From assembly GCF_001758195.1 (NCBI RefSeq), contig NZ_MASR01000001.1, positions 1-64,000 on the forward strand: a DNA stretch of 64,000 nt, read 5' to 3'. The position numbers were made by a program, and so were the translations under genes. A model generated the notes under the pieces. It ran no database searches, was not told the origin of the DNA, and saw only the letters and a list, made by a program, of their open reading frames with translations. This DNA is from Pseudohongiella acticola (GTDB lineage Bacteria; Pseudomonadota; Gammaproteobacteria; Pseudomonadales; Pseudohongiellaceae). Shown here piece after piece: positions 49,557 through 58,342 of the stretch. Within the stretch, counting starts at the first letter, position 1, and the number at the start of each line of letters is the position of its first letter.

Positions 49557-50465
49557 TCAGACCAGCAGCAACCACAGGGGAATTACGGCGAAGGCCAGCA
49601 GGGTCTGAGCACTGATGATATTGGCCATCAGCGGCGCATTGCCGCCTAGCTGTCGGGACAGGATATAGCCTGATGTGGCGGTTGGCAGGCAGGCCAGCAA
49701 CAGCAATACCTGCTGGCTGAGCAAATCCAGCTCCAGCCACATGGCAAGACCCAGCATCAGGGCCGGAAATACAGCAAACTTGAGCACGCTGGCGAGCACA
49801 ATACCAAGCCAGTCCTGTTTCACTGTGCCCAGGCTGAGCGCAACACCCACCGCCAGCAGCCCCAGCGGCAAGGCGGCGGCTCCGAGCCGCGCCAGTAACC
49901 CTTCGATCCATGCATGGCCCAGTCCCACACCGCTGATATTAAGCGCAACGCCCAGCAGGCAGGCGACAATAAGCGGGTTGCTCAATAATCCTTTTAAGAC
50001 GCCGCTCAGCGTTTTGCTGTTGCCGTCAATGACCAGGGAAAAACAGAGGACGCTGAGTATGTTGGCCAGCGGGATCATGATGCTGACAGCAATGGCGGCA
50101 ATCACCAGCCCGGGGTCACCAAACAGCGCGCTGGCCACGGCCAGGCCAATATAGGTGTTGAAGCGAATGGCGCCCTGGAACATTGAGGTGAAATCCGCGG
50201 CATTGCGACTCGCCAGAGGTTTGAGCAGCCAGGCGAGTGCGCTGGTGAGCAGGAGCGCGGCACAGATGACCAGAGAAAAACGCACAAAATCGGCATTGCT
50301 GAAATCAGCCAGCGCCAGCCGGTGTACCAGCAGCGCCGGGAAGGCAACGTAGTAGGTGAGGCGCTCAATGCCCGGCCAGAATTCGGCGCCCGGGAAATTG
50401 ATCCGGCGCAGCAGCGCGCCAAACAGTATCAGCAGAAATACGGGCCCTAAAGCATCAGCAATCAT
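49557..50465 (-). CDS. AEC-family transporter (auxin efflux carrier-like permease)
   Basis: A 302-residue inner-membrane protein with about ten hydrophobic segments. It opens MIADALGPVFLLILFGALLRRINF and shows FQGAIRFNTYIGLAVASALFG and LLACLPTATSGYILSRQLGGNA, both typical of AEC permeases that export organic acids or related compounds. It begins nine bases after the phospholipase-D-type gene, so the two are probably co-transcribed. Confidence 0.9.
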   Translation of the reverse strand: MIADALGPVFLLILFGALLRRINFPGAEFWPGIERLTYYVAFPALLVHRLALADFSNADFVRFSLVICAALLLTSALAWLLKPLASRNAADFTSMFQGAIRFNTYIGLAVASALFGDPGLVIAAIAVSIMIPLANILSVLCFSLVIDGNSKTLSGVLKGLLSNPLIVACLLGVALNISGVGLGHAWIEGLLARLGAAALPLGLLAVGVALSLGTVKQDWLGIVLASVLKFAVFPALMLGLAMWLELDLLSQQVLLLLACLPTATSGYILSRQLGGNAPLMANIISAQTLLAFAVIPLWLLLV

Positions 50466-50474
50466 CTATGCTCA

Positions 50475-51656
50475 CTAATATATCCTCAGGAACAGGTCGG
50501 CCAGCTTCTTTACCCGACCCCAGAACCAGATTTTAAACCGGTAGTGCAGTGGCAGATTCTTCCATTGCTGGCGAGTCAGTTCCTTACATTGGTCAAAGTC
50601 GCGCTCGAAGCACTGTTGCACCTGGTTTGCCAGATCCGGGTCTAACGCATTCTGGTTGGCTTCCAGGTTCCAGTGCAGGGTCCAGTGATCAAAATTGCAG
50701 GAACCCAGCGAGACCCATTGGTCTATCAAGGCCGATTTCAGGTGCGAGAAACGGGCCTGGTACTCAAAAATTCTGACGCCACTGCGCAACAGCCTGCCGT
50801 AGTAAATCTGCCCGGCATATCGTACCGGTGGCAGGTCGGTGAAATTGCCGCAGACGTGCAGGCGAACATCCACCCCGCGTTTGGCTGCACCCGTCAGAGC
50901 GCGGCGCAGCGAGCGTGGCGGTACAAAGTAGGGCGTGGCCAGCCACACGCGGGTTTTCGCCTGTCGAATGTGGCTGATAAGCGACCGCAATAGATCACGG
51001 TTGTTGCGCGATGCGCTGAACGCCACCCGTCCCAGACCGGGTTTTATCTCGGGCAGGGGGACGGAATCGTGTTTTTGCGCTGGGCTGTCGAGCATGTGTC
51101 GGTAAGGCCTGTCGGCCTGTTGCCAGGACTGCTCGAACAGGCTTTGCCAGTCTTTGACGATATCCCCACGCACAATCAGCATCTGTTCATGCCAGGGGTT
51201 CTGGTGCGTTTCCTGTGACTCATCAATCTCGCAAAATTCGTCGGTAAATCCCAGGCCACCGGTGCAGGCTGTGTGCTGATCGAACAGCAACAGTTTGCGG
51301 TGATCGCGATGCAGGTTGCGGGTGCCTCGGGACCAGTGCAGGGGGTTATAGAAACGCAGTGATACGCCGGCCCGCCGCAATGCCTCGCGCTCTGCATCGG
51401 AAAAGTACAGACTGCCACTGGCATCAAACAGGCAGCGTATTGTGACGCCTCGTTCCGCCGCTGATGTTAACGCTGCCACCAGTCGCCGGGTCGCATTGCC
51501 GGATGTCACCAGGTACATTTCGATGTCGATACTGTACTCGGCCTGTTCGATCAATTGCAGGATGCGAGGGAAAAACACCACGCCATCGATCAGCAATTCG
51601 AATTGACAGTCTTCGCGCCAGTTGAACGGTTCCGTCTGTTTTTTGCGTATGTCCAT
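50475..51656 (-). CDS. Phospholipase D / cardiolipin synthase family protein
   Basis: A 393-residue protein with two HKD motifs: HRKLLLFD in the first half and HLKSALID in the second, each followed by the expected Gly/Asn-rich stretch (TGGLGFTDEF, LGSCNFDHWT). This is the arrangement of ClsB/ClsC-type cardiolipin synthases, which join phospholipids at the inner membrane. No membrane anchor is apparent. The ATG at 51656 was chosen; the frame upstream runs through palindrome copy L. The AEC permease gene follows directly. Confidence 0.9.
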   Translation of the reverse strand: MDIRKKQTEPFNWREDCQFELLIDGVVFFPRILQLIEQAEYSIDIEMYLVTSGNATRRLVAALTSAAERGVTIRCLFDASGSLYFSDAEREALRRAGVSLRFYNPLHWSRGTRNLHRDHRKLLLFDQHTACTGGLGFTDEFCEIDESQETHQNPWHEQMLIVRGDIVKDWQSLFEQSWQQADRPYRHMLDSPAQKHDSVPLPEIKPGLGRVAFSASRNNRDLLRSLISHIRQAKTRVWLATPYFVPPRSLRRALTGAAKRGVDVRLHVCGNFTDLPPVRYAGQIYYGRLLRSGVRIFEYQARFSHLKSALIDQWVSLGSCNFDHWTLHWNLEANQNALDPDLANQVQQCFERDFDQCKELTRQQWKNLPLHYRFKIWFWGRVKKLADLFLRIY

Positions 51657-51673
51657 AGGGTGCGTATCATCGC

Positions 51674-51737
51674 GCAATAATGGGGACGGAGGGAATACTT
51701 TTTGCTCAAAAAGTATTCCCTCCGTCCCCATTATTGC
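51674..51737. repeat. RAYT-type palindrome copy L
   Basis: Perfect arms GCAATAATGGGGACGGAGGG and complement, inner GAATACTTTTT/AAAAAGTATTC and a small GCTC centre. It lies between the divergent phospholipase-type gene and cysQ. The outer extension GCAATA/TATTGC is unique to this copy. Confidence 0.93.
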
Positions 51738-51780
51738 AAGTCTGCTATAGTGAAATTTTTCTATACCCGGGGGAATCCCA

Positions 51781-52563
51781 ATGCCAGATAATCCGTTGCT
51801 TGGCAATCGCGCTGAGCTGCTGAACATACTCACCCAGGTGGCCCGGGATGCGGGACGCGTCATCATGGCAATTTACGCCACTGACTTTGCGGTGCGGGAC
51901 AAGGACGATGAATCGCCGGTGACCGAGGCCGATGAGAAAGCGGAGCAGGTGATTGTGACGGCGCTGCGCAAGTTGACGCCGACTGTGCCGGTCATCGCCG
52001 AAGAAGCCATGGCGGCGGGGCATGGTGAGTCGGTCGGGGCGATGTTCTGGCTGGTGGATCCGCTGGACGGTACGCGTGAGTTTGTTAATCGAAACGGTGA
52101 GTTCACCGTGAACATTGCCTTGATCGAAAACGGCGTTCCGGTGCTGGGTGTGGTGTATGCCCCGTTTCTCGATCGACTGTTTGCCGGTGCCACTGGGCAG
52201 GGTGCATTTGTGGTAGAAAGTGACGGGCAGCAACGTCGGATTTCCACACGGGAGGTGCCGGACGCCGGTCTCACTGTGGTCGCCAGTCGCCTGCATGGTG
52301 ACCCGCAGGCGCTGCAGGATTTTCTCGGCGAACGAAAAGTTGCCGAGATGCGCAGCGCCGGTTCGTCCTTAAAGATCTGTCTGATTGCCGCTGGCGAGGC
52401 GGATCTGTATCCACGTTTTGGCCGCACCATGGAATGGGATATCGCCGCTGGCGATGCAGTGCTGCGTGCGGCCGGGGGGCGGCTGACCGATGTTGATGAA
52501 AAACTGATGGGTTACGGCAAGCCTGAATTTGAGAACCCGAATTTTGTCGTGTGGGGGCAGTAA
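51781..52563 (+). CDS. cysQ: 3'(2'),5'-bisphosphate nucleotidase CysQ
   Basis: A 260-residue inositol-monophosphatase-fold enzyme that removes the 3'-phosphate from PAP (and PAPS), clearing the by-product of sulfation and sulfate assimilation. It shows DESPVTEADEKAEQVI, IAEEA, the metal site WLVDPLDGTREFVNRNGEFTVNIALIE and FGRTMEWDIAAGDAVLRAAGG. It is convergent with cysC, with palindrome copy M between the stops. PAP recycling also relates to the sulfotransferase gene further on. Confidence 0.95.
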   Translation: MPDNPLLGNRAELLNILTQVARDAGRVIMAIYATDFAVRDKDDESPVTEADEKAEQVIVTALRKLTPTVPVIAEEAMAAGHGESVGAMFWLVDPLDGTREFVNRNGEFTVNIALIENGVPVLGVVYAPFLDRLFAGATGQGAFVVESDGQQRRISTREVPDAGLTVVASRLHGDPQALQDFLGERKVAEMRSAGSSLKICLIAAGEADLYPRFGRTMEWDIAAGDAVLRAAGGRLTDVDEKLMGYGKPEFENPNFVVWGQ

Positions 52564-52631
52564 GAATGGGGACGGAGGGGATACTTTTTGACCAGCATTG
52601 GTCAAAAAGTATCCCCTCCGTCCCCATTCTT
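52562..52631. repeat. RAYT-type palindrome copy M between cysQ and cysC
   Basis: Arms AAGAATGGGGACGGAGGGG and complement with inner stem GGATAC/GTATCC, a subtype seen only here, and centre GACCAGCATTGGTC. The cysQ stop (52561-52563) and the cysC stop (52631-52633) touch its two ends, so it fills the whole space between convergent genes and is a likely two-way terminator. Confidence 0.93.
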
Positions 52632-53173
52632 CACGTCAGCAGCGCGAGAACCTTGGCAGCGCTTTGCTGAGGCGACTCATTAACTGTTGAGATAATCAGG
52701 GTGGGTGTCAGCGGGATTTCGTACGGTGATGCAATGCCGGTGAAATTTTCGATTTCACCGTTACGCGCTTTTTTGTACAAACCCTTGACGTCTCGCTGTT
52801 CGGCTACGGCTAACGGCGTGTCTATATAGACTTCAATGAAACGGTCGTTGCCAATGGTGTTACGCGCCGCATCACGCTCGGCCCGGAACGGTGATATCAG
52901 GGCCACTATGACGATCAGTCCGGCATCCATCATCAATCTTGCCACTTCAGCAACGCGGCGAATGTTTTCGACACGGTCGCTATCGCTGAATCCCAGATCC
53001 TGACACAGACCTTTGCGGACATTGTCACCGTCAAGTATGTAACAGGCCCGACCTGTATCACGCAGGCTTTGAGCAACCTGATTGGCGATGGTGGTTTTGC
53101 CGGCACCGGACAGGCCCGTTAGCCAAAGCACCTTGGGCGCGCGGGCCGTAACAGAATTCAGAGTTGTAGCCAT
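52631..53173 (-). CDS. cysC: Adenylylsulfate kinase CysC
   Basis: A 180-residue APS kinase forming PAPS from APS and ATP. Motifs: [19 protein letters not shown] (P-loop), [36 protein letters not shown] and [14 protein letters not shown], then [30 protein letters not shown]. Length is normal and it is not fused to CysN. With cysQ it supports sulfate activation, which the sulfotransferase at 58315-60117 would use. Confidence 0.96.
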   Translation of the reverse strand: MATTLNSVTARAPKVLWLTGLSGAGKTTIANQVAQSLRDTGRACYILDGDNVRKGLCQDLGFSDSDRVENIRRVAEVARLMMDAGLIVIVALISPFRAERDAARNTIGNDRFIEVYIDTPLAVAEQRDVKGLYKKARNGEIENFTGIASPYEIPLTPTLIISTVNESPQQSAAKVLALLT

Positions 53174-53339
53174 AAGCCTCCGCTGAGTCCAGCATTCATG
53201 TTTCCGAATGGCTGGTTCACAAGGACGCTACAGCCTGAGTTCTCGAGTGTACCAAAAAGGTGCGCGATCGCCCAAGAATTACAGAATAAAGGATGCTTTT
53301 CAGGCGACTACCTATCGATGATGGCGGAACCGGTGCGTG

Positions 53340-55061
53340 TCAGTCTTCCAGCAGGTATTCGTAGCGCTGGTCAGTGAGCATACGCAGGAAGGCGGTCAGA
53401 GCTGCTAATTGACGTTCGCTCAGGGGGAAATTGCCGCGCAGTTTGTGAGTGGCGATACCGTCGGGGTTGTTGGACGCTGCCCAGGGCTGGTCGGTTTCAG
53501 GGTTTATCTGGCCGCTGTCGCCGGACTCGCTGTAGTGATTGTAAAAGCGCATGACAGTGTCGAGTTTGTTGAACGTGCCATTGTGCATATAGGGCGCGCT
53601 GACAGCAACGTTACGCAGACTGGGAACCTTAAAACGACCGTTGACATCGGTGTTGTCGAATTCGCTGCCCAGCGCTGGATTCATGGCCAGTCCGGCGTCC
53701 CGAAAATCACTGCCCAGCCCATTGTTGCTGAGCAACGCGGCATTGATTGGCGTGCCGATATTTTCGTAACGATGATTGCTGAAAACTTCGCGCGGCGCGT
53801 ACGCCATGGTCGATGCCTGGTGGCAGGATGCACAGTTACTGAAACTGGGTGAGAAAAACAGCCCCATGCCGACAACTTCCTGTGTGGTGGCTGATATTTC
53901 GCCGCGCACAAATCGGTCGTAACGCGAATCGTAGCTGTTGAAAGTGTCGCTGCGCAGATAACTGGCCAGGCTGTCCGCGATAGCGGTCAGGACAGCGCTT
54001 TCCGGCCATTGACTGTCAGCAGTGCCAAGAAACGGATGATACCGCTGGCTCTGCATAACACGGCTGGTCAGGTCCGACAGATCCCGCAGGCCCATTTCCT
54101 TGCTGTTAACAAACGGCGACAGCACCTGTTCTTCAAGCGTGGTTTCGCGGCCGTCCCAGAAAAAACCGCCACGGATTTTATCTGCGCCGGAGGTGGCCAT
54201 GGCGGCAGTTTGGTGTGCGCTCTGACGAGGAGCCTGCAGACTGCCAACTGGCGTCATATCCTGAAGTGTGAAGACAGGTGTGGTAGCGACATAGGTGAGA
54301 GAGGGTGCGTTGCGCTGGCCGATCGAGCTGCCATCCGAACCGATGGAGGCACCGTGCCCGGCAGTCAGCGACCGCGGGTCGGCAAATGCGCGCCCCGGAT
54401 CGTGACAACTGGCGCAGGCCTGATTGCCCTGACTTGAGAGTGAGGTGTCAAAAAACAGGGCTTCACCAAACGCCAGTTTTTGCTCTGTTGTTAGCGGTGA
54501 TGGCATCACCGTTGTTGATGTTGCTGCTGAAAGAGCCGCCAGTTGATCTGGCGCCTCCTGTTCAGCTGCTTGCGTTGGCCCGACAGGTGCCGGTGCTGCT
54601 GGTGAAGTCTGCGGCGCCGTTGTTAGCTGTGAGGTCGCATCGTCCTTTCGCTCCAGCAATTGTTTTCGCACCGCGTGCACATCGTTCATACGCACCCGTC
54701 GATTGGCCGTCACTTCGGCTTCGCTATAAGGCGTCGGGTCATCCGCTGCGGCAAAGGTACGCAGCATCCAGTTCATGACCTCGGCCAGATCTGCATCACT
54801 CAACGGCGAATGCGCCGCGCCGGGCACGCGCACCAGATACGAGCGGCCTTCCTTAAAGCTGGCGAAATAACCCAGGTCTTCATTCAGGTCGGGCACAATG
54901 TCGCCCATGCCCGAGCCGTCTTCGATGTGACATCCGCCACAATGCAGCAGGTAGTTGAACTGCGGTGTTGCTGAGCTGGCTATCGCGGGTGCGAAGACCA
55001 GGCCCAGAAACAACGACAGTGTCGCCAGTGGGCGATCAAGGCAGCGCGTTGCTGTCGCCAT
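53340..55061 (-). CDS. mauG: MauG-like di-haem enzyme fused to an N-terminal cytochrome c domain
   Basis: A 573-residue c-type cytochrome with three CxxCH sites: CGGCH at about residue 41, CASCH near 216 and CASCH near 410. The last two belong to a MauG/bacterial cytochrome c peroxidase domain (GQRNAPSLTY, GFFWDGRETTLEEQ, FKVPSLRNVAVSAPYMHNGTF, MRFYN with a candidate axial Tyr at 507). MauG oxidises the precursor amine dehydrogenase to form TTQ. The first haem lies in a separate domain of about 100 residues, joined by a Pro/Ala-rich linker at about 150-190. Usual MauG has about 400 residues and two haems. A signal peptide precedes the first domain. The start overlaps mauA; a TTG two codons earlier is possible. 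Confidence 0.9.
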   Translation of the reverse strand: MATATRCLDRPLATLSLFLGLVFAPAIASSATPQFNYLLHCGGCHIEDGSGMGDIVPDLNEDLGYFASFKEGRSYLVRVPGAAHSPLSDADLAEVMNWMLRTFAAADDPTPYSEAEVTANRRVRMNDVHAVRKQLLERKDDATSQLTTAPQTSPAAPAPVGPTQAAEQEAPDQLAALSAATSTTVMPSPLTTEQKLAFGEALFFDTSLSSQGNQACASCHDPGRAFADPRSLTAGHGASIGSDGSSIGQRNAPSLTYVATTPVFTLQDMTPVGSLQAPRQSAHQTAAMATSGADKIRGGFFWDGRETTLEEQVLSPFVNSKEMGLRDLSDLTSRVMQSQRYHPFLGTADSQWPESAVLTAIADSLASYLRSDTFNSYDSRYDRFVRGEISATTQEVVGMGLFFSPSFSNCASCHQASTMAYAPREVFSNHRYENIGTPINAALLSNNGLGSDFRDAGLAMNPALGSEFDNTDVNGRFKVPSLRNVAVSAPYMHNGTFNKLDTVMRFYNHYSESGDSGQINPETDQPWAASNNPDGIATHKLRGNFPLSERQLAALTAFLRMLTDQRYEYLLED

Positions 55062-55662
55062 GACCAATCACCAGTGCCAGTGTGCAGTGATATGCGTGGC
55101 TGGTTGAGCCAAAGCACCACAGTACGTTGTTGGATTTAGACGGGAAGTAGACCGGGCGATCGCCTTCCGAGCGAGAGCAGCCACAACCACCGCAACTGCC
55201 TTTGCCACAACAGTCGTTGTAGGAGATCAGGTAGTTGCGACCGTCAGTGGGGTTATGGCAGGAACCGACCCAGGCAACCGTTGCTGTCTGTGAACCGGGC
55301 GGGCAGGTAGTCAGCGAGCCACCACAACAGCTGCACAATGAGCCACTGAACGCACAGTAGCGCCAGTAGTCACAACTCAGGGTGTCGCCCATTTCTTCGA
55401 TGTCTGCGACGCCATTGACCGGCGCGGCATTACCGGGCGGCGGGAATGGTGTCGGGGACGATGCCGGTGGTGAAGACGCTGGTTGCGCTGATGCACGCGA
55501 CATCGGCAGCACAGGCAGTGCCCCCATGCCGGCGATCAACACACCAAAGCGACCCAGGAATGAGCGACGTGAAGTGCGCGCCGCCAGCATACGAATGGCA
55601 CCGGTGGTCACCGAGTCCAGATCTTTGATCATTTGTGCAATCAGTTCTTGACGGGTACTCAT
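55036..55662 (-). CDS. mauA: Amine dehydrogenase small subunit (TTQ-bearing)
   Basis: A 208-residue precursor with a twin-arginine signal (TSRRSFLGRFGVLIAGMGALP) and a Cys-rich mature part (CDYWRYCAFSGSLCSCCGG). The two TTQ tryptophans are present: W131 in AWVGSC and W182 in LWCFG, 51 residues apart, the same spacing as W57/W108 of Paracoccus MADH. D150 matches the active-site Asp76. The residue matching Asp32, however, is Ser106. The sequence looks closer to aromatic amine dehydrogenase than to methylamine dehydrogenase. It overlaps mauD by ATGA and mauG by about 26 bases. Confidence 0.95.
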   Translation of the reverse strand: MSTRQELIAQMIKDLDSVTTGAIRMLAARTSRRSFLGRFGVLIAGMGALPVLPMSRASAQPASSPPASSPTPFPPPGNAAPVNGVADIEEMGDTLSCDYWRYCAFSGSLCSCCGGSLTTCPPGSQTATVAWVGSCHNPTDGRNYLISYNDCCGKGSCGGCGCSRSEGDRPVYFPSKSNNVLWCFGSTSHAYHCTLALVIGHGDSNALP

Positions 55663-56282
55663 GAGGCGCCTCCTTCCAGGTGACCTTCTTTAACCAGATA
55701 ATCCTGAATTGACTCGTAGCCGCTTTGCATCGCTGTTACCAGTGATTCCAGGTGTTCGCGGCTGTTCACCAGACCTTTGGAGCGCAGCGCACCGCTTTCA
55801 TCAATCAGCACGGCGTAGGGCAGCTTGCCAACTTCAAAGCGCATGCCCAGTTCCAGAGAGACAATGTACGGGTAGTTCTGCAGTTTCATTTTTTCAATGT
55901 ACTGCAGGTGGGTTTCAGCCTGGCCGCCATCGCTGCCGAAAATCAGGTCGACGTTGTCGCTCAGTGCCATGCTTTTTGCGGTCGGCACCAGCTCCTTACA
56001 GATGGGGCAGGTTGGGGAGACAAACAGCAGCAACTGTGCTTTACCGGCACTGGCACCGTTGGCGGTGGCGCCAATTGCCACCGGTTTGCCATGAATGTCC
56101 GGAATGGACATGTTGGTGATTTTTTCGCCCAGTTTCGGACCTGAGGTTGTCATCAGTGCGCCGGCGGGTGCCAGTCGGGTATGCAGGATACCAATCTGTC
56201 GGGCCAGGGCGATAACGGCAAATATCAGAGCCAGTACCACGAGCGTCAGTAAAATCAGTGTAGCTGCCAAAGCGTTGCTCAT
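55659..56282 (-). CDS. mauD: Amine dehydrogenase maturation protein MauD
   Basis: A 207-residue thioredoxin-fold protein with an N-terminal membrane anchor (ALAATLILLTLVVLALIFAVIAL) and the redox motif SPTCPICKELVP. MauD is needed to form the many disulfides of the small subunit in the periplasm. It lies in the standard mauB-E-D-A order, three bases after mauE. Confidence 0.93.
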   Translation of the reverse strand: MSNALAATLILLTLVVLALIFAVIALARQIGILHTRLAPAGALMTTSGPKLGEKITNMSIPDIHGKPVAIGATANGASAGKAQLLLFVSPTCPICKELVPTAKSMALSDNVDLIFGSDGGQAETHLQYIEKMKLQNYPYIVSLELGMRFEVGKLPYAVLIDESGALRSKGLVNSREHLESLVTAMQSGYESIQDYLVKEGHLEGGAS

Positions 56283-56285
56283 GGC

Positions 56286-56813
56286 TTACTCCTTATCTAT
56301 CAGTAGGGTGTGATTACGGGATAACTGTTCGAACATTGAGTAGCTGAAAGAGCAGGCTGCAACAAACAGCACCGCAAACAGCATGTCCAGTGAGTTCAAT
56401 GGTCGGGTGGCAACTGGCGCAAGCAGCATCAGTGCACCTAAGGTCAGCACGGCGTTGCGCAACAACAGTAAGCCGGATAACGATTGTGGTGTATCACCAC
56501 AGCCGCAATCTATCTGGGAGCGACCGCGACTCATGTTGATACCCATCGCCAGGGCGTACATCGCCAGCAGCGTGGCTGCCAGCAGTGCACCGACCGGACG
56601 GGAAAAGGCAAACAGCAGGCTCGCCGCAACGGCAATCTCCAGCCATGGCAATACTCGGGCCGCCGGCGATACCAGCGACTCAGGCAGAATGCGATACGCA
56701 GCCAGTTGTGCCTCAAAGCGGCGGTGAGCACTGATCTTGTGCCGTGCCGCCAGCAGAAACAGCAATGCCAGCGAGGTGGCAATGACAATGGTAACCAGTG
56801 GATCAATCATCAT
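56286..56813 (-). CDS. mauE: Amine dehydrogenase maturation membrane protein MauE
   Basis: A 175-residue protein with four to five membrane segments (TIVIATSLALLFLLAARHKI, LEIAVAASLLFAF and others) and the motif IDCGCGD, whose cysteines are typical of MauE/DoxX-like proteins. It works with MauD in disulfide formation for the small subunit. It overlaps mauB by ATGA. Confidence 0.92.
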   Translation of the reverse strand: MMIDPLVTIVIATSLALLFLLAARHKISAHRRFEAQLAAYRILPESLVSPAARVLPWLEIAVAASLLFAFSRPVGALLAATLLAMYALAMGINMSRGRSQIDCGCGDTPQSLSGLLLLRNAVLTLGALMLLAPVATRPLNSLDMLFAVLFVAACSFSYSMFEQLSRNHTLLIDKE

Positions 56814-57955
56814 TGCATTCCTTCATACAGTGCCTGCATGGTGCCGGAGACATTTTCCACGGTGCGCAGCAAACGGCCGGATCGAGGATCGCGAACCTGC
56901 AGTCCGTCACTGGTTGCCAGTAACAGCAGGGGGTCATCGCCCGGTGTGATCAGTACGCCGCGCGCGGTGACATCTTCACCCAGTTCAATACGAACACCGC
57001 GGTTGCCGGTGATCATGTTGTAGATCCACAGTTCGGTGCCGGGTTTTTCGAAAGTTTCCTGGCCGCCGCCATCATGCATCAGTGTCGCCAGCAGGGCTTC
57101 GCCATCATGGTAGGCAAAAGGCTGATAGCTGCCGATACGCCAGTTGTCATCAGGTTTGGGCATGACGCCATTGACGTCCGCTGTGCCGTCGCTTTCCGGG
57201 TTGATGTCAAAGGCCTCGGAAACAACCAGGTTATCGCCGTCCAGTGATACTTTTCGCAGCAGGCCCTCAAAGGACATGAACATCCAGCCATCAGCTGCGG
57301 GCACCGAGTAGTCATACACCGGGTCAGTAAAGACGTCGAAGAATGAGGCGCTCTGAATGCGACGTGTTTCCTGCCCGGCTGTATTCAGCTGGATGTATTG
57401 GGCTGTGCCATCGCCGCAGACAGAAATCCAGCCCTCTGCTTCCGGGTAGATGCCGGAACAGCTTGGCAATGACACTTCGCCGACAAAGGTTTCAGATTCG
57501 ATGTCGACCAGGCTGACAGAGGTGGCGGGTGTAATATTCCAGACCCCGGCAAAACGATCGTTGATCAGCCCCATCATGCCTGGATGACCGATGCCTGCTG
57601 CGCGTGCCGGAATCTCGACTTCGCTGATGGCCGTGGCGGTGGCGGCATCATAGATCTGTACCACGTCGGTGCGATCACCCAGGCTGCCGCGCGAGTAGTA
57701 GCTGCCGTATGCGTAGATCAGGCCCGCACTCATGCGCGGTGCCAGCGCCGGAGAGAATGAAGACACCAGCAGCGTACCGCCAATGACGCCCTCGTCGGCG
57801 TCCACCAGGAACACGGTGTCGCCGCGTCGCACTGTGACCCAGTGTTGGTCGAATCCTTCAATGACACCGGTGTCACCGACAACGGTATCCCATTGTGCGT
57901 TGACGACACCAGTGGCCGCCAATGATGCGGCCAGTGCAAGCATACGTATCTTCAT
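56810..57955 (-). CDS. mauB: Amine dehydrogenase large subunit (beta-propeller)
   Basis: A 381-residue periplasmic protein with signal peptide MKIRMLALAASLAATGVVNA. The mature part has the features of the MADH/AADH heavy chain: HWVTVRRGDTVFLVDADEGVIGG, VQIYDAATATAISEVEIPARA, GMMGLINDRFAGVWNITPATSVSLVD and LWIYNMITGNRGVRIELG. It forms a propeller that binds the TTQ subunit in an A2B2 enzyme. It is the first gene of the operon; mauF is absent upstream. Confidence 0.93.
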   Translation of the reverse strand: MKIRMLALAASLAATGVVNAQWDTVVGDTGVIEGFDQHWVTVRRGDTVFLVDADEGVIGGTLLVSSFSPALAPRMSAGLIYAYGSYYSRGSLGDRTDVVQIYDAATATAISEVEIPARAAGIGHPGMMGLINDRFAGVWNITPATSVSLVDIESETFVGEVSLPSCSGIYPEAEGWISVCGDGTAQYIQLNTAGQETRRIQSASFFDVFTDPVYDYSVPAADGWMFMSFEGLLRKVSLDGDNLVVSEAFDINPESDGTADVNGVMPKPDDNWRIGSYQPFAYHDGEALLATLMHDGGGQETFEKPGTELWIYNMITGNRGVRIELGEDVTARGVLITPGDDPLLLLATSDGLQVRDPRSGRLLRTVENVSGTMQALYEGMQ

Positions 57956-58267
57956 TTTTTACCCCTGTTTGCCAAGTTCTGTTGCCGGTTTTTTGTAGCC
58001 GTGTTGTGTCGAAATTCCGGGTTTAGGTCTGCATTGATCAGCTTCATTCTTTTCTCGCTCTGTTGAGATACCAATGACTGCTTTAGCACTGTTCCGTGCA
58101 CTACAATATGTCGCTTCTTTAAGGCCCGGCACCAGTTTGATGCGATTGTTTGGGCCAAACACGGTATTTCCCTGAATTGCCTGTCATACGTCAGTGATAT
58201 TGCAACATCAATGCCGCTTCTGTGGCTGTCCCGTGCATAACGTATCAACCTCAGTCGATTGACGTAT
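57956..58267. other. Upstream region of the amine dehydrogenase operon
   Basis: About 310 bases without a well-supported gene. A minus-strand frame of 98 codons covers most of it (58248-57952) and overlaps the mauB start by four bases, but its composition (rich in Arg, Asn, Gln) and lack of a ribosome site make coding unlikely. The segment probably holds the mau promoter. No convincing operator was recognised. Confidence 0.4.
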
Positions 58268-58342
58268 GAATGGGGACGGAGTGAATACTTTTTGACCAGT
58301 AGCCTCGCAACTGGTCAAAAAGTATTCACTCCGTCCCCATTC
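58268..58342. repeat. Palindrome copy N, 3' end of TPR-sulfotransferase gene
   Basis: A GTGAAT-subtype palindrome with centre GACCAGTAGCCTCGCAACTGGTC, longer than in other copies. On the minus strand it supplies the last residues NGDGVNTF and the stop of the TPR-sulfotransferase (stop at 58315-58317). These are the same residues that end LigA. Confidence 0.92.

Noticed and set aside
51657-51866. N-terminal extension of the phospholipase-D-type protein
   Set aside because: It runs antisense through cysQ and through palindrome copy L; the ATG at 51656 gives a normal protein.
57952-58248. 98-codon frame upstream of mauB as a gene
   Set aside because: No ribosome site or domain was seen and it covers the probable promoter region; kept only as a note.
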